14,147 nt of DNA from Desulfuromusa sp. GTDB taxonomy: Bacteria > Desulfobacterota > Desulfuromonadia > Desulfuromonadales > Geopsychrobacteraceae. This document shows positions 6,945 through 13,489 of the stretch, piece after piece. The DNA lies in contig JAKIUD010000076.1 of the NCBI GenBank assembly GCA_021647765.1, positions 1-14,147 of the forward strand. The letters are read 5' to 3'. The notes under the pieces are model-generated. The model did not search any database. It was not told the origin of the DNA and saw only the letters and a list, made by a program, of their open reading frames with translations. The number at the start of each line of letters is the position of its first letter. Within the stretch, counting starts at the first letter, position 1. The position numbers and the translations under genes were made by a program.

Positions 6945-7583
6945 ATGCAGAGAATTAACGCGCAACAAAAACCAGGCCGAATTTACCTCTGGTGTATAGC
7001 AACACTATTGGTCGCAGGGTTGCTGATACCACAATCGGTGCTGGCGCACTGTGACACCCTCGACGGTCCGGTGGTGATCGATGCCAAAACGGCCCTGATA
7101 ACAAAGGATATTACGCCGATACTCAAATGGGTCCGAGAGGCTGACGAAGCGGAAATCCGTGCCACTTTTGAGCAGGCATTGGCCGTACGCGCTCTCGGCG
7201 GCGCTGCGCAAGAATTGGCAGACCGTAACTTTTTTGAAACCCTGGTACGGATTCACCGCGCAGGTGAAGGGGCTCCCTATACCGGCCTGAAACCGGTGGG
7301 AAGTGTTGAGCCGGTCATTGCCAAAGCAGATCGAGCCCTGGCACAGAAAAATGTTGATGAACTGGCCACGGCCATCGCTACACATGTCAAAAAAGGGATT
7401 CACGAACGTTTCGCTGATCTCTTGGAAAAACGCAAACATGCTGACGACAGTGTCGCTTCCGGACGGGAATTTGTGGCCTCTTACGTCACCTACGTACACT
7501 ATGTTGAAGGTCTCGCCAAGGCCGCACATGCCGAACCACACCATGCAGAAACAGCGGCTTCGTCAGGCGAACACAACCACTGA
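6945..7583 (+). CDS. Secreted His-rich DUF6448 family protein
   Basis: The 212-residue protein starts with a basic tail and a hydrophobic stretch (about residues 13-30) ending in SVLA, a good signal-peptidase I site after A34. The mature chain would start HCDTLDGPVVIDA, the hallmark of DUF6448 as I remember it. The body (residues 60-195) is mostly helical and includes AHVKKGIHERFADLLEKRKH-like amphipathic stretches. The tail HAEPHHAETAASSGEHNH holds five histidines. Family function is not known to me. Placement in the periplasm, a histidine as first mature residue and the His-rich tail suggest metal binding. It is divergent from the ECF sigma gene and carries the same promoter, so it is the likely output of that sigma. 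The ATG at 6945 follows AAGGAGGAGAAA. A perfect hairpin follows the stop. Confidence 0.75.
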   Translation: MQRINAQQKPGRIYLWCIATLLVAGLLIPQSVLAHCDTLDGPVVIDAKTALITKDITPILKWVREADEAEIRATFEQALAVRALGGAAQELADRNFFETLVRIHRAGEGAPYTGLKPVGSVEPVIAKADRALAQKNVDELATAIATHVKKGIHERFADLLEKRKHADDSVASGREFVASYVTYVHYVEGLAKAAHAEPHHAETAASSGEHNH

Positions 7584-7591
7584 TTGTTGTC

Positions 7592-7625
7592 GTCGGCAGG
7601 CATTCAGAGCCGAATGCCTGCCGAC
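7592..7625 (+). terminator. Perfect 14-bp hairpin after the DUF6448 gene
   Basis: GTCGGCAGGCATTC (7592-7605) pairs fully with GAATGCCTGCCGAC (7612-7625) around a 6-nt loop, starting 8 nt after the stop codon. The following bases (AAAAGGTTGCTTT) are not a clean U tract, so it may act as a weak terminator or as a 3' end stabiliser. Confidence 0.6.
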
Positions 7626-7942
7626 AAAAGGTTGCTTTCCCCCGACATCCCGGATTATGTCAAAACCGGCTGCCTGACAAGGGATAATCAGTATTCCGCC
7701 GAGACGTTGGATCTTTTCAGTAACCTGTGTTTAATACGATGAGTGATCGTCCAGACGAAAGCAACTGGGATGCTCTTAGAATTCAGCCCCCGCTACAACA
7801 CTACACTAAATTCGGGATGACGGGGATTAGCATGAATGGCGCTAGGTTAAGGAAATTTCCTTGAACTAGCAACATTCGAAAGTGTCCCTAATTGTTGCTA
7901 ATTGTTCATTTTTCATATCTGCCGCTGCCATTAGTGGGATTC
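7626..7942. other. Intergenic stretch without a recognisable gene
   Basis: This stretch of about 317 bp lies between the convergent DUF6448 and AOR-type genes. I see no conserved reading frame, RNA gene or ribosome site. The only structure that stands out is the long palindrome at 7834-7877. It may hold degraded mobile-element sequence. Confidence 0.5.
7834..7877. repeat. 44-nt imperfect palindrome, possible MITE or IS remnant
   Basis: The core 7841-7870 folds on itself with no loop: 13 Watson-Crick pairs of 15, plus a wobble, centred on GGAAATTTCC (7851-7860). GAATG (7834-7838) and CATTC (7873-7877) extend the pairing past a two-base mismatch. It is not next to a promoter and no U tract follows. 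It could be a terminator core shared by the convergent genes or a small transposon scar. Confidence 0.5.
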
Positions 7943-9820
7943 TCAGAAAAATTCTCGCAAACTTTCATCTATCCCCTTCAGGGTTTCGTACCAGAATTCT
8001 CTGGCCGCCTCGACCTTGTCCTGGGCAAACTTTTCCAGCCAGTCATCAAGCCGAGAATCCTCGTCTCTATCTACTTCTTTTTTGCGTTTCAAAAATGTGT
8101 GCAAATAATCGATATCGCGTTCGGATTCCCAGAAGATAGGACTGTTCCGACTGTTGAGACGACTGGCGAGGACATCGATCGCACGTAAAAACTGCTCCTT
8201 GCAGTCGTACAGCGAGCCGATCACCTCGGGGAGCATCTCCTCTGCCCAGCCACGATGAAAGCGGCAGATACCGAGATTGTCAAGGATCAGTTCTTTTTTC
8301 ATCCGCTCCGCGCACATCCTGCCCAGGGTTCGTGGTGGAATAAAATCATAACTGTAGATCATGTAGTACTTGCCCATAATCGCCATCGGAGCCAGCACTC
8401 CAGAGACCCAGTACTGGTTGGGCACCATCCAGCCACGCCGGTTAAAAGCCGTGTACACCAGGCGGTCGTGCAGGGCGGTTCCCTTTTCTCGTGAATGGAT
8501 ACGGCTCCACTTGCGAACCCCTTCACGAAAATCGAGGATCCCTTTGCGTTGCAGGATAGCGTCGATCAGTTCGCAGCCGAGTTCGGCATTGTGCTGAGAG
8601 TCGTTAATAACATCAAATTCCGCCACTTGCCAACGTGGCAACCGGGTGACCCCGAGATCCTCGGCCGTCAACTGTTTTGTATCGAGCAGATCCATCAGCC
8701 AGGCCAGAACGCCGCCACCGGAAATGGCATCAAACCCCAGAGCATCGCAGTGGTGATTGAGTTTTTCCGCTGCCCGCTGGTCGAAGATACCGCACAGGGG
8801 ACCCATAGTCTGATAGGGCTCGTAATCCTTCTTGTACTTACCGTTCATCTTTTTGCACACAGCGACGCAGGGCTCGCCACAATTTGCCTGCTGTTTTTGC
8901 TGAATGGTCTCTTCGTTAAACTGCTTGAGGTAGTGGTTGATGATCAGATTCTTATGCAGATCCTGCCGTTCTTGTTCAGACCAGAAGATCGTGCGATAAT
9001 TGAAAGCCATAATCCGCCCGCCGATACCCGTATAGTTGACACCAAAGGTTCCGCCGGTCTTCAGTTTTTCCTCGTAACGGTACTTGCTGGTCACCTCCAT
9101 ATCCTTCTGGATCAAACGCAGATTATATTTGTTCTGAAACCATTCGTCGGCCACCCTTTTGTCGCGAAAATCCTCATCGACCAGAGTTCCACCATAGATA
9201 ACAGCAACAATACCGTGATCCTGCACCATCGCACTGCCGAAACCACCGCGTCCGGCCCAAGTATCGACATAGCTGATTTTCCCTTTGATGATTGGAACCG
9301 ACATGATCCCTCCCATATCGGTTTCCTGTGCCGCCGGCCCGGTCACCAGAATCCGTGGATTGGTCTCGTAGCGTCCACCGAACTTGTCAAAAACCCAGTC
9401 GGTCAGAGAGTAAACACCAGTCCTCCCGGATTTCCAGATCGTTTCGATGTCAACAGGAACCACCTCCACCTCGATCTCTTCACCGTGATTTCGATTCAAG
9501 CAAAGGACAGAGGGAGCCGGAGCCTTGCCGACAAGGCTGAGCATATTGATTCCCAGATTGTCGAACACCAGCCCCGCACCTCCCATAGAACTGATGTAAT
9601 GACCTTGCCAGCAGGGTGAAAACCCGGTGACCACCAACCGGTTCGAGCCAGGGAAAATCGAGCCGGCAAAAATCCCGACCCCGAAATTGAGGCTGCGGTA
9701 TTCTTCCGTCAAATGAATTCCGAGGTCTACAGGCCCGAAATAGCGATCAAAGCTGTATTTCTTTGTCTTGTAAAAGCCGGTAGCGGAATCGACCAGCAAT
9801 ACTCGCTGAAACATGTTCAT
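7943..9820 (-). CDS. Aldehyde ferredoxin oxidoreductase (AOR) family tungsten/molybdenum enzyme
   Basis: The 625-residue protein fits the AOR family in length and order: an N-terminal pterin-binding domain with GVGIFAGSIFPGSNRLVVTG, SSMGGAGLVF and the pterin loop AGRGGFGSAM, then the domains holding the iron-sulfur cluster. Cluster cysteines appear to be C314, C318 and C322 (CGEPCVAVC) and C519 (LGICRF). The first spacing is C-x3-C, whereas AOR proper has C-x2-C. GFDAISGGG matches the family's substrate-domain motif. Members oxidise aldehydes, or catalyse related low-potential reactions, using ferredoxin or another partner; the substrate here is unknown. I start at ATG 9820 because AAAGGAAGG sits just upstream, rejecting 31 extra upstream codons. 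No ferredoxin, electron-transfer subunit or cofactor gene adjoins it, so the partner must be encoded elsewhere. Confidence 0.88.
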   Translation of the reverse strand: MNMFQRVLLVDSATGFYKTKKYSFDRYFGPVDLGIHLTEEYRSLNFGVGIFAGSIFPGSNRLVVTGFSPCWQGHYISSMGGAGLVFDNLGINMLSLVGKAPAPSVLCLNRNHGEEIEVEVVPVDIETIWKSGRTGVYSLTDWVFDKFGGRYETNPRILVTGPAAQETDMGGIMSVPIIKGKISYVDTWAGRGGFGSAMVQDHGIVAVIYGGTLVDEDFRDKRVADEWFQNKYNLRLIQKDMEVTSKYRYEEKLKTGGTFGVNYTGIGGRIMAFNYRTIFWSEQERQDLHKNLIINHYLKQFNEETIQQKQQANCGEPCVAVCKKMNGKYKKDYEPYQTMGPLCGIFDQRAAEKLNHHCDALGFDAISGGGVLAWLMDLLDTKQLTAEDLGVTRLPRWQVAEFDVINDSQHNAELGCELIDAILQRKGILDFREGVRKWSRIHSREKGTALHDRLVYTAFNRRGWMVPNQYWVSGVLAPMAIMGKYYMIYSYDFIPPRTLGRMCAERMKKELILDNLGICRFHRGWAEEMLPEVIGSLYDCKEQFLRAIDVLASRLNSRNSPIFWESERDIDYLHTFLKRKKEVDRDEDSRLDDWLEKFAQDKVEAAREFWYETLKGIDESLREFF

Positions 9821-10005
9821 GCAGTACCTTCCTTTATGCTCAGCAAAATGGAACTGAATGGGCTGATCCTCGCTAGATGTGCGCCAAATGTCGCTGATCC
9901 TATGTGGTATCATGAATCTGTCCAGGAATACATCCCAAAATCCGATCCATCCTTCTATACTCCCCTCATGACCTCAAAAAGAGTTTTTATAGCCAACAAT
10001 ATAGA

Positions 10006-10401
10006 TCATCCGTGTTTGTCAAAAACTTCATCAAGCCAGCTATCGATAAGATTAAGCGGGGTAGGTTTATGAAAGACCTTATAGCCCATAATTGCTGCTA
10101 TTTTCTGCTCTTCTCTGGATATGTCCCCGGATATTAGGGCTTTATGCTCAGGTGCAAGTTTACACCCTCCTTGTCTCTGGAGTTCGAAGAACTCCAAGCC
10201 AGTCATCTCCGGCATGTGATTATCAGAAAGAATAATGTCGTAGCAGGGGGCTTGCATGGGGCAGGTGCTTTTATTTTGTTCAATCATTGGGCAGGTGGGT
10301 TTGAGAGACGCTGTGATATCAAACTCTTGATCCGATAAATATTCTTCTACCATATCAAGACAAAAAATATCATCATCTATGACCAGAGCTTTTTTTTGCA
10401 T
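10006..10401 (-). CDS. Stand-alone response regulator receiver protein with Cys-Pro loop
   Basis: The 131-residue protein is a CheY-like receiver with no output domain. The acidic pocket is D9-D10-D11, the phosphorylated residue is D60 in IILSDNHMP, the switch residue is S91 in LISGD, and the conserved lysine is K112 in FHKPTP. Between strand 2 (FDITA) and strand 3 (YDIIL) there are about 22 residues instead of about 15. They hold two near repeats, PTCPM (C37) and STCPM (C47), and a further C53, which replace the usual second helix. Cys-Pro pairs are known as heme regulatory motifs in other proteins. ATG 10401 is preceded by GGAGGGAAGG, so an eight-codon extension upstream is unlikely. No histidine kinase is adjacent; the target is unknown. 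Confidence 0.8.
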   Translation of the reverse strand: MQKKALVIDDDIFCLDMVEEYLSDQEFDITASLKPTCPMIEQNKSTCPMQAPCYDIILSDNHMPEMTGLEFFELQRQGGCKLAPEHKALISGDISREEQKIAAIMGYKVFHKPTPLNLIDSWLDEVFDKHG

Positions 10402-10428
10402 CCTTCCCTCCAGATAAGATGACAAATC

Positions 10429-10447
10429 TCAGTACTGCCGGTACTGA
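10429..10447. promoter_or_regulatory. Operator-like inverted repeat at the response-regulator promoter
   Basis: TCAGTAC (10429-10435) and GTACTGA (10441-10447) form a perfect 7-bp inverted repeat around TGCCG. On the minus strand TATAAT (10452-10447) adjoins it, so transcription of the response regulator would start near 10440 inside the palindrome. No clear -35 box was found. A bound protein here would block or govern that promoter. Confidence 0.4.
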
Positions 10448-10567
10448 TTATAATTTGACAAAATCTGACAATTAGCCCTGATGTGATACAAAACCTACCT
10501 GTTGAAACAAATTTTTTGCTGTGTTCTGGAAATTGGCGCTTCAATATATTCTTAAAATGGATTAAAT

Positions 10568-10663
10568 ATGTTTACTAAAAAAATATCCGGGGTTGTTCTG
10601 ACATTTCTGGGAATTATTTTGTTGATTGCTGGAAGCATTCTTATTTTCAAGCTCAAAAAATGA
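10568..10663 (+). CDS. Small single-span membrane protein, 31 residues
   Basis: A short frame starting at ATG 10568 encodes MFTKKISGVVLTFLGIILLI, then AGSILIFKLKK and a stop. Basic residues flank a single hydrophobic helix (about residues 7-27) on both sides. The glycine/isoleucine pattern resembles small membrane proteins of the DUF3185 type, by impression only. The ribosome site is weak (GGA about 8 nt before the ATG). It stands alone between the divergent response regulator and the PilZ gene. Such peptides often tune membrane complexes or stress responses, but nothing here shows a partner. A chance frame is possible, though the tidy charge-helix-charge layout argues against it. Confidence 0.45.
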   Translation: MFTKKISGVVLTFLGIILLIAGSILIFKLKK

Positions 10664-10729
10664 TCTTATTGATTTTCTCCTGCCAAAGTTTCACTCATTA
10701 ATACTTTCCCTGTGTTTTTATCGATTTTT

Positions 10730-10738
10730 TGTTATGAT
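10730..10738 (+). promoter_or_regulatory. Possible extended -10 promoter of the PilZ/activator operon
   Basis: TGTTATGAT (10730-10738) fits an extended -10 element (TG-N-TATGAT). No good -35 hexamer was found. A start near 10745 would leave a leader of about 55 nt before the PilZ gene. Confidence 0.35.
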
Positions 10739-10800
10739 TCTAACGTTGCCCAAGAACAAAGGGTAATTCGAGTTCCTGTTTTGTTGTGGAGGAGGATCGC

Positions 10801-11136
10801 ATGAAGGCAGAACGCAAGCCGGTACGCAAGAAAAAACGTCTTAAGGTTCGGTTCGGGATTGATTATCCGAAGCGAGTTGCGTTTACTGGTGACGCTTCTG
10901 TTGGGGGATTGTATATTATTACTGGCCAGCCGGAACGTCCCGGGGCAAAGTTGTTGATTGAAATAAGCTTGCCGGACGAACAACAGGTGATTGTTTATGG
11001 TCGGGTTCGGTGGGCAAAAAAAGTCCCTCCCAATCTGATCCGACTTGCCAATAAAGCAGGTATGGGGGTGCAGCTAACTCAGTTTGAGCTAGGCAAACAG
11101 GAACTTGAAGATTATCTGGCAACTTTGCGGCGTTGA
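10801..11136 (+). CDS. PilZ domain protein (c-di-GMP binding)
   Basis: This 111-residue protein is a single PilZ domain. The first binding element RxxxR is R9-KKK-R13 in a very basic N-terminus, and the second, D/N-x-S-x-x-G, is DASVGG at residues 31-36. These residues clamp dimeric cyclic di-GMP in characterised PilZ proteins. The remaining beta-barrel strands are visible (KLLIEISLPDE, VIVYGRVRWAKK, GMGVQL). ATG 10801 follows GGAGGAGG; a GTG 15 bases earlier is part of that ribosome site and is rejected. The sigma-54 activator gene begins within a few bases of its stop, so the two are very likely one transcript and PilZ may report c-di-GMP to the activator. Confidence 0.88.
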   Translation: MKAERKPVRKKKRLKVRFGIDYPKRVAFTGDASVGGLYIITGQPERPGAKLLIEISLPDEQQVIVYGRVRWAKKVPPNLIRLANKAGMGVQLTQFELGKQELEDYLATLRR

Positions 11137-11144
11137 TTCATATT

Positions 11145-12563
11145 ATGACCTCAAGTGTAAATTATTCTGAATATCTCCCAGCGGTTGCTCCCGACGTAGT
11201 TCTAGTGCGGTGGGGGCATGGCGAATGGCAGATCAAAAATGTGTCTGAGCGGTTGGCTCAGTGGCTTAGCACTGATGTTGACCATGCCCGCGGGAGAACC
11301 CCTGCAGCACTTTTCCCGAGAGCGATTCCTTCGATTACCTCTTTGGTGACCGAAGTTGTTGATCGTGGGCAGGATTTAACGGGCGTTAAATTACGTTTGG
11401 TGCCGGATGAATCAGAATTTCTTGCTGACATTCAATTTGCCGGTCTGACTGAAGACTACCTCGGACAACTGGTGCGGATCAGTTTGCGGTGGGAATCGAT
11501 TGCCAGCCGTCAAGAAATTGGATTTCGCAACATGGTCGGGACAAGCCCGGCAATGCATGAGGTTTTTCGCAAAATACGACTTTATGCGACATCCGATGCA
11601 GCAGTTATTATAACGGGAGAAACAGGAGCCGGAAAAGAACTGGTCGCTCAAGCTCTCCATGAAGAGAGTCCCCGTCACGAGAGACCTTTTGCTGCTCTCA
11701 ATTGTGCTGCAATCAGCGAGCTGTTACTTGAATCGGAGTTATTCGGCCATGAACGGGGAGCTTTCACTGGTGCAGTGCGGGAGCATCGGGGTTATTTTGA
11801 GCGTGCTGATGGGGGAACTCTTTTTCTTGATGAAATTGGTGACATGCCATTCCATACCCAGACAAAATTACTCCGGGTTCTTGAAGATGGGCGAGTGCAG
11901 CGAGTCGGCGGGGAAAAAAGTTATCAGGTTGATGTCCGTTTTATCGGCGCAACAAATGTTCCTTTGGAACAGGCGGTCGCCGAAAAAAAATTCCGTGCAG
12001 ACCTTTACCACCGTTTGGCCGTGTTACGAATTCATCTTCCACCATTGCGTGAACGTCCGGAGGATATTTCGTTGCTGGCTGACCTGTTTTTGCAGCAATT
12101 CAATGCTCGTTATAACAAAGGGATTAAGCGCTTGACCAGTGAAGCGATCCGGCTGCTGCAGTCCTATTTCTGGCCGGGAAATATTCGTGAATTGAAAAAT
12201 GTTATCGAACGGGTTGTGGTAGAATCGGAGACGGAAGCTATCGGAGCGAGAGCTTTTACCGAATGGATTCACGAGCGTCAACAATTTGCTGTTGGTGGAA
12301 ATCAGTCCAATTCAGTTGAAATGCAAAAAAAACCTCCGGTTGCGATCCCCTATTCTCCAACCAATAATCATTTTTCCTCAACTTCGTCAGCCCCTCAACA
12401 AATCCCCGGTAAAAAAGCTGAATTATCGGAAGATGACATTCGTCAAGCCTATCGACAGGCCAATGGTAACCTGTCAGCTGCTGCCCGACAGTTGGGAATC
12501 CATCGAGCAACCTTTTATCGTCATCTGCAACACTTGAATCTTCATCGTGATGATCTGCTCTAA
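11145..12563 (+). CDS. Sigma-54-dependent transcriptional activator (PAS-like/AAA+/Fis HTH)
   Basis: This 472-residue enhancer-binding protein has three parts. Residues 1-120 look PAS-like (VVLVRWGHGEWQIKNVSERL), with no receiver aspartate, so it is not a classical two-component regulator. The central AAA+ domain has Walker A GETGAGKE at 158-165, the sigma-54 contact loop GAFTGA at 205-210, Walker B GGTLFLDEIGDM, and RADLYHRLAVLRIHLPPLRE. The C-terminal Fis-type helix-turn-helix is DDIRQAYRQANGNLSAAARQ followed by LGIHRATFYRHL. It hydrolyses ATP to open sigma-54 promoters. The start is uncertain: ATG 11145, or a TTG at 11133 overlapping the PilZ stop; neither has a strong ribosome site. The nearest sigma-54 promoter, at 12932, drives the two Hsp20 genes, so those are the expected targets. 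Confidence 0.9.
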   Translation: MTSSVNYSEYLPAVAPDVVLVRWGHGEWQIKNVSERLAQWLSTDVDHARGRTPAALFPRAIPSITSLVTEVVDRGQDLTGVKLRLVPDESEFLADIQFAGLTEDYLGQLVRISLRWESIASRQEIGFRNMVGTSPAMHEVFRKIRLYATSDAAVIITGETGAGKELVAQALHEESPRHERPFAALNCAAISELLLESELFGHERGAFTGAVREHRGYFERADGGTLFLDEIGDMPFHTQTKLLRVLEDGRVQRVGGEKSYQVDVRFIGATNVPLEQAVAEKKFRADLYHRLAVLRIHLPPLRERPEDISLLADLFLQQFNARYNKGIKRLTSEAIRLLQSYFWPGNIRELKNVIERVVVESETEAIGARAFTEWIHERQQFAVGGNQSNSVEMQKKPPVAIPYSPTNNHFSSTSSAPQQIPGKKAELSEDDIRQAYRQANGNLSAAARQLGIHRATFYRHLQHLNLHRDDLL

Positions 12564-12807
12564 GGCTGTTTCCCGGGTTTCCAATGGTTATAAGAGCCCT
12601 CTTCTACTCCTCTCTCTAGTACTCTGCACACCTTAATTCTTCGTACCTTGCTTGTTCTTTTACGCGTCAACTGTGTTGCGACTTCCGCTGTATAGCTATG
12701 GCTATGAACTCTCAAACGAGCCAAAATCTGATCTCAAACTTCTGGGCTTTCACTTCGGCTCTTATTCTCGGACAGGCTCCCAGGTTATTCCCCCCATGTA
12801 TGCTGGC
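12564..12807. other. Upstream part of the regulatory gap, no gene recognised
   Basis: This is the first part of the roughly 445-bp gap between the activator and the first Hsp20 gene. A pyrimidine-rich stretch (12600-12660) follows the activator stop, but no clean terminator hairpin was found. Short open frames here lack ribosome sites and family features. Confidence 0.4.
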
Positions 12808-12863
12808 TGCAACGTCACAATTGTTGCAACTGCAATGGTTTTGCGACAGCTGTAACGTTACAG
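12808..12863 (+). promoter_or_regulatory. Candidate activator binding sites (upstream activating sequences)
   Basis: Two palindromes sit 95-150 bp before the expected sigma-54 start. TGCAAC (12808-12813) and GTTGCA (12823-12828) form an inverted repeat with a 9-bp spacer. CTGTAACGTTACAG (12850-12863) is a perfect 14-bp palindrome. The half-sites share an AAC/GTT core. Placement is the usual one for a Fis-type enhancer-binding protein, so the neighbouring activator is the expected ligand. Confidence 0.55.
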
Positions 12864-12895
12864 ATTTTTTATTCTGTAATTTGAACTTCTTTAAC

Positions 12896-12931
12896 ATATT
12901 GAAAATAAACGCTATTTTTTATTTTCAATAT
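12896..12931. repeat. Perfect 14-bp AT-rich inverted repeat abutting the -24 box
   Basis: Positions 12896-12909 are the exact reverse complement of 12918-12931, with an 8-nt loop (CGCTATTT). The right arm ends on the base before TGGCAC. It could bend DNA between the activator sites and the promoter, bind a second regulator, or extrude as a cruciform. Confidence 0.75.
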
Positions 12932-12946
12932 TGGCACTCCTCTTGA
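12932..12946 (+). promoter_or_regulatory. Sigma-54 (-24/-12) promoter of the Hsp20 pair
   Basis: TGGCAC (12932-12937), five bases, then TTGA (12943-12946) matches the TGGCAC-N5-TTGC consensus except for the last base. Transcription would start near 12958, giving a leader of about 50 nt before the first Hsp20 ATG. A sigma-54 activator gene lies immediately upstream. Confidence 0.8.
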
Positions 12947-13008
12947 ATTATATCGGGTCAGTGCAAGGAGATCACCACCAAACCAAAAAAATTAAAAGGA
13001 GGATAAAA

Positions 13009-13437
13009 ATGTTTGGATTACAGATGTTAAATGAGATGGAAAGTTTGCAGCGGGAAATGGATCAGATTTTTCGTGTCTTCGGTACTCGTCCCGGATATGA
13101 CATTGTAAGGCAAAATGTTGGATTTAAAGTCAGCGATAACGATGATCATTACACGGTTGTCGCCGCTTTACCGGGACTTGACACTGAAAAGCTCGGGATC
13201 GATATCCTTGGTCGGCAATTGACAGTTTCAGGTGTATTTGCAACTCCTGATGTTCCCGAAGATGCTCGCTGGTATCGTGAGGAACGGCGCAGGGGTGAGT
13301 TTGAACAAATCATTGAATTGCCAACCAATCTGGATACTGAAAAAATTGAGGCTGAATATACCAATGGCATTTTGAAAATTGTTCTACCAAAAGCAGCGTC
13401 CGTACTCCCGAAGAAGATTGCTCTAAAAGCAGACTGA
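13009..13437 (+). CDS. Hsp20/alpha-crystallin family small heat-shock protein (first of pair)
   Basis: This 142-residue small chaperone has a short N-terminal arm (MFGLQMLNEMESLQREMDQI), typical of the bacterial HspA type. The alpha-crystallin domain is at about residues 38-135 (VGFKVSDNDDHYTVVAALPG, with NGILKIVLPK as the conserved end motif) and a short tail follows. It would hold unfolding proteins in the cytoplasm without ATP, as a large oligomer. ATG 13009 follows AAAGGAGG; an in-frame extension back to 12931 covers the promoter and is rejected. It lies about 50 nt after the sigma-54 start and 52 bp before the second Hsp20 gene, in one operon. The two proteins differ clearly in sequence, so they are not a recent duplication. 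Confidence 0.92.
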   Translation: MFGLQMLNEMESLQREMDQIFRVFGTRPGYDIVRQNVGFKVSDNDDHYTVVAALPGLDTEKLGIDILGRQLTVSGVFATPDVPEDARWYREERRRGEFEQIIELPTNLDTEKIEAEYTNGILKIVLPKAASVLPKKIALKAD

Positions 13438-13489
13438 CACATTGCAGAAATAAAAAATAATTTATAATAAAGGATAAAGGAGAGATGTT

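Noticed and set aside
7005..7544. A 179-codon minus-strand frame
   Set aside because: It is antisense to the DUF6448 gene, which has a ribosome site, signal peptide and family motif.
8495..9619. A 374-codon open frame on the plus strand
   Set aside because: It is wholly antisense to the AOR-family gene, has no ribosome site and shows no family motif; it reflects third-position bias of the real gene.
9821..9913. Longer N-terminus for the AOR-family protein
   Set aside because: The ribosome site AAAGGAAGG directly precedes ATG 9820, and the upstream 31 codons lack family similarity.
10455..10490. TTGACA at 10455-10460 as a plus-strand promoter for the small membrane peptide
   Set aside because: No acceptable -10 hexamer lies 16-18 bp downstream; the nearest TGATAC is 23 bp away.
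12652..12946. Short frames in the gap before the Hsp20 genes
   Set aside because: They have no ribosome sites, overlap the palindromes and sigma-54 promoter, and show no protein features.
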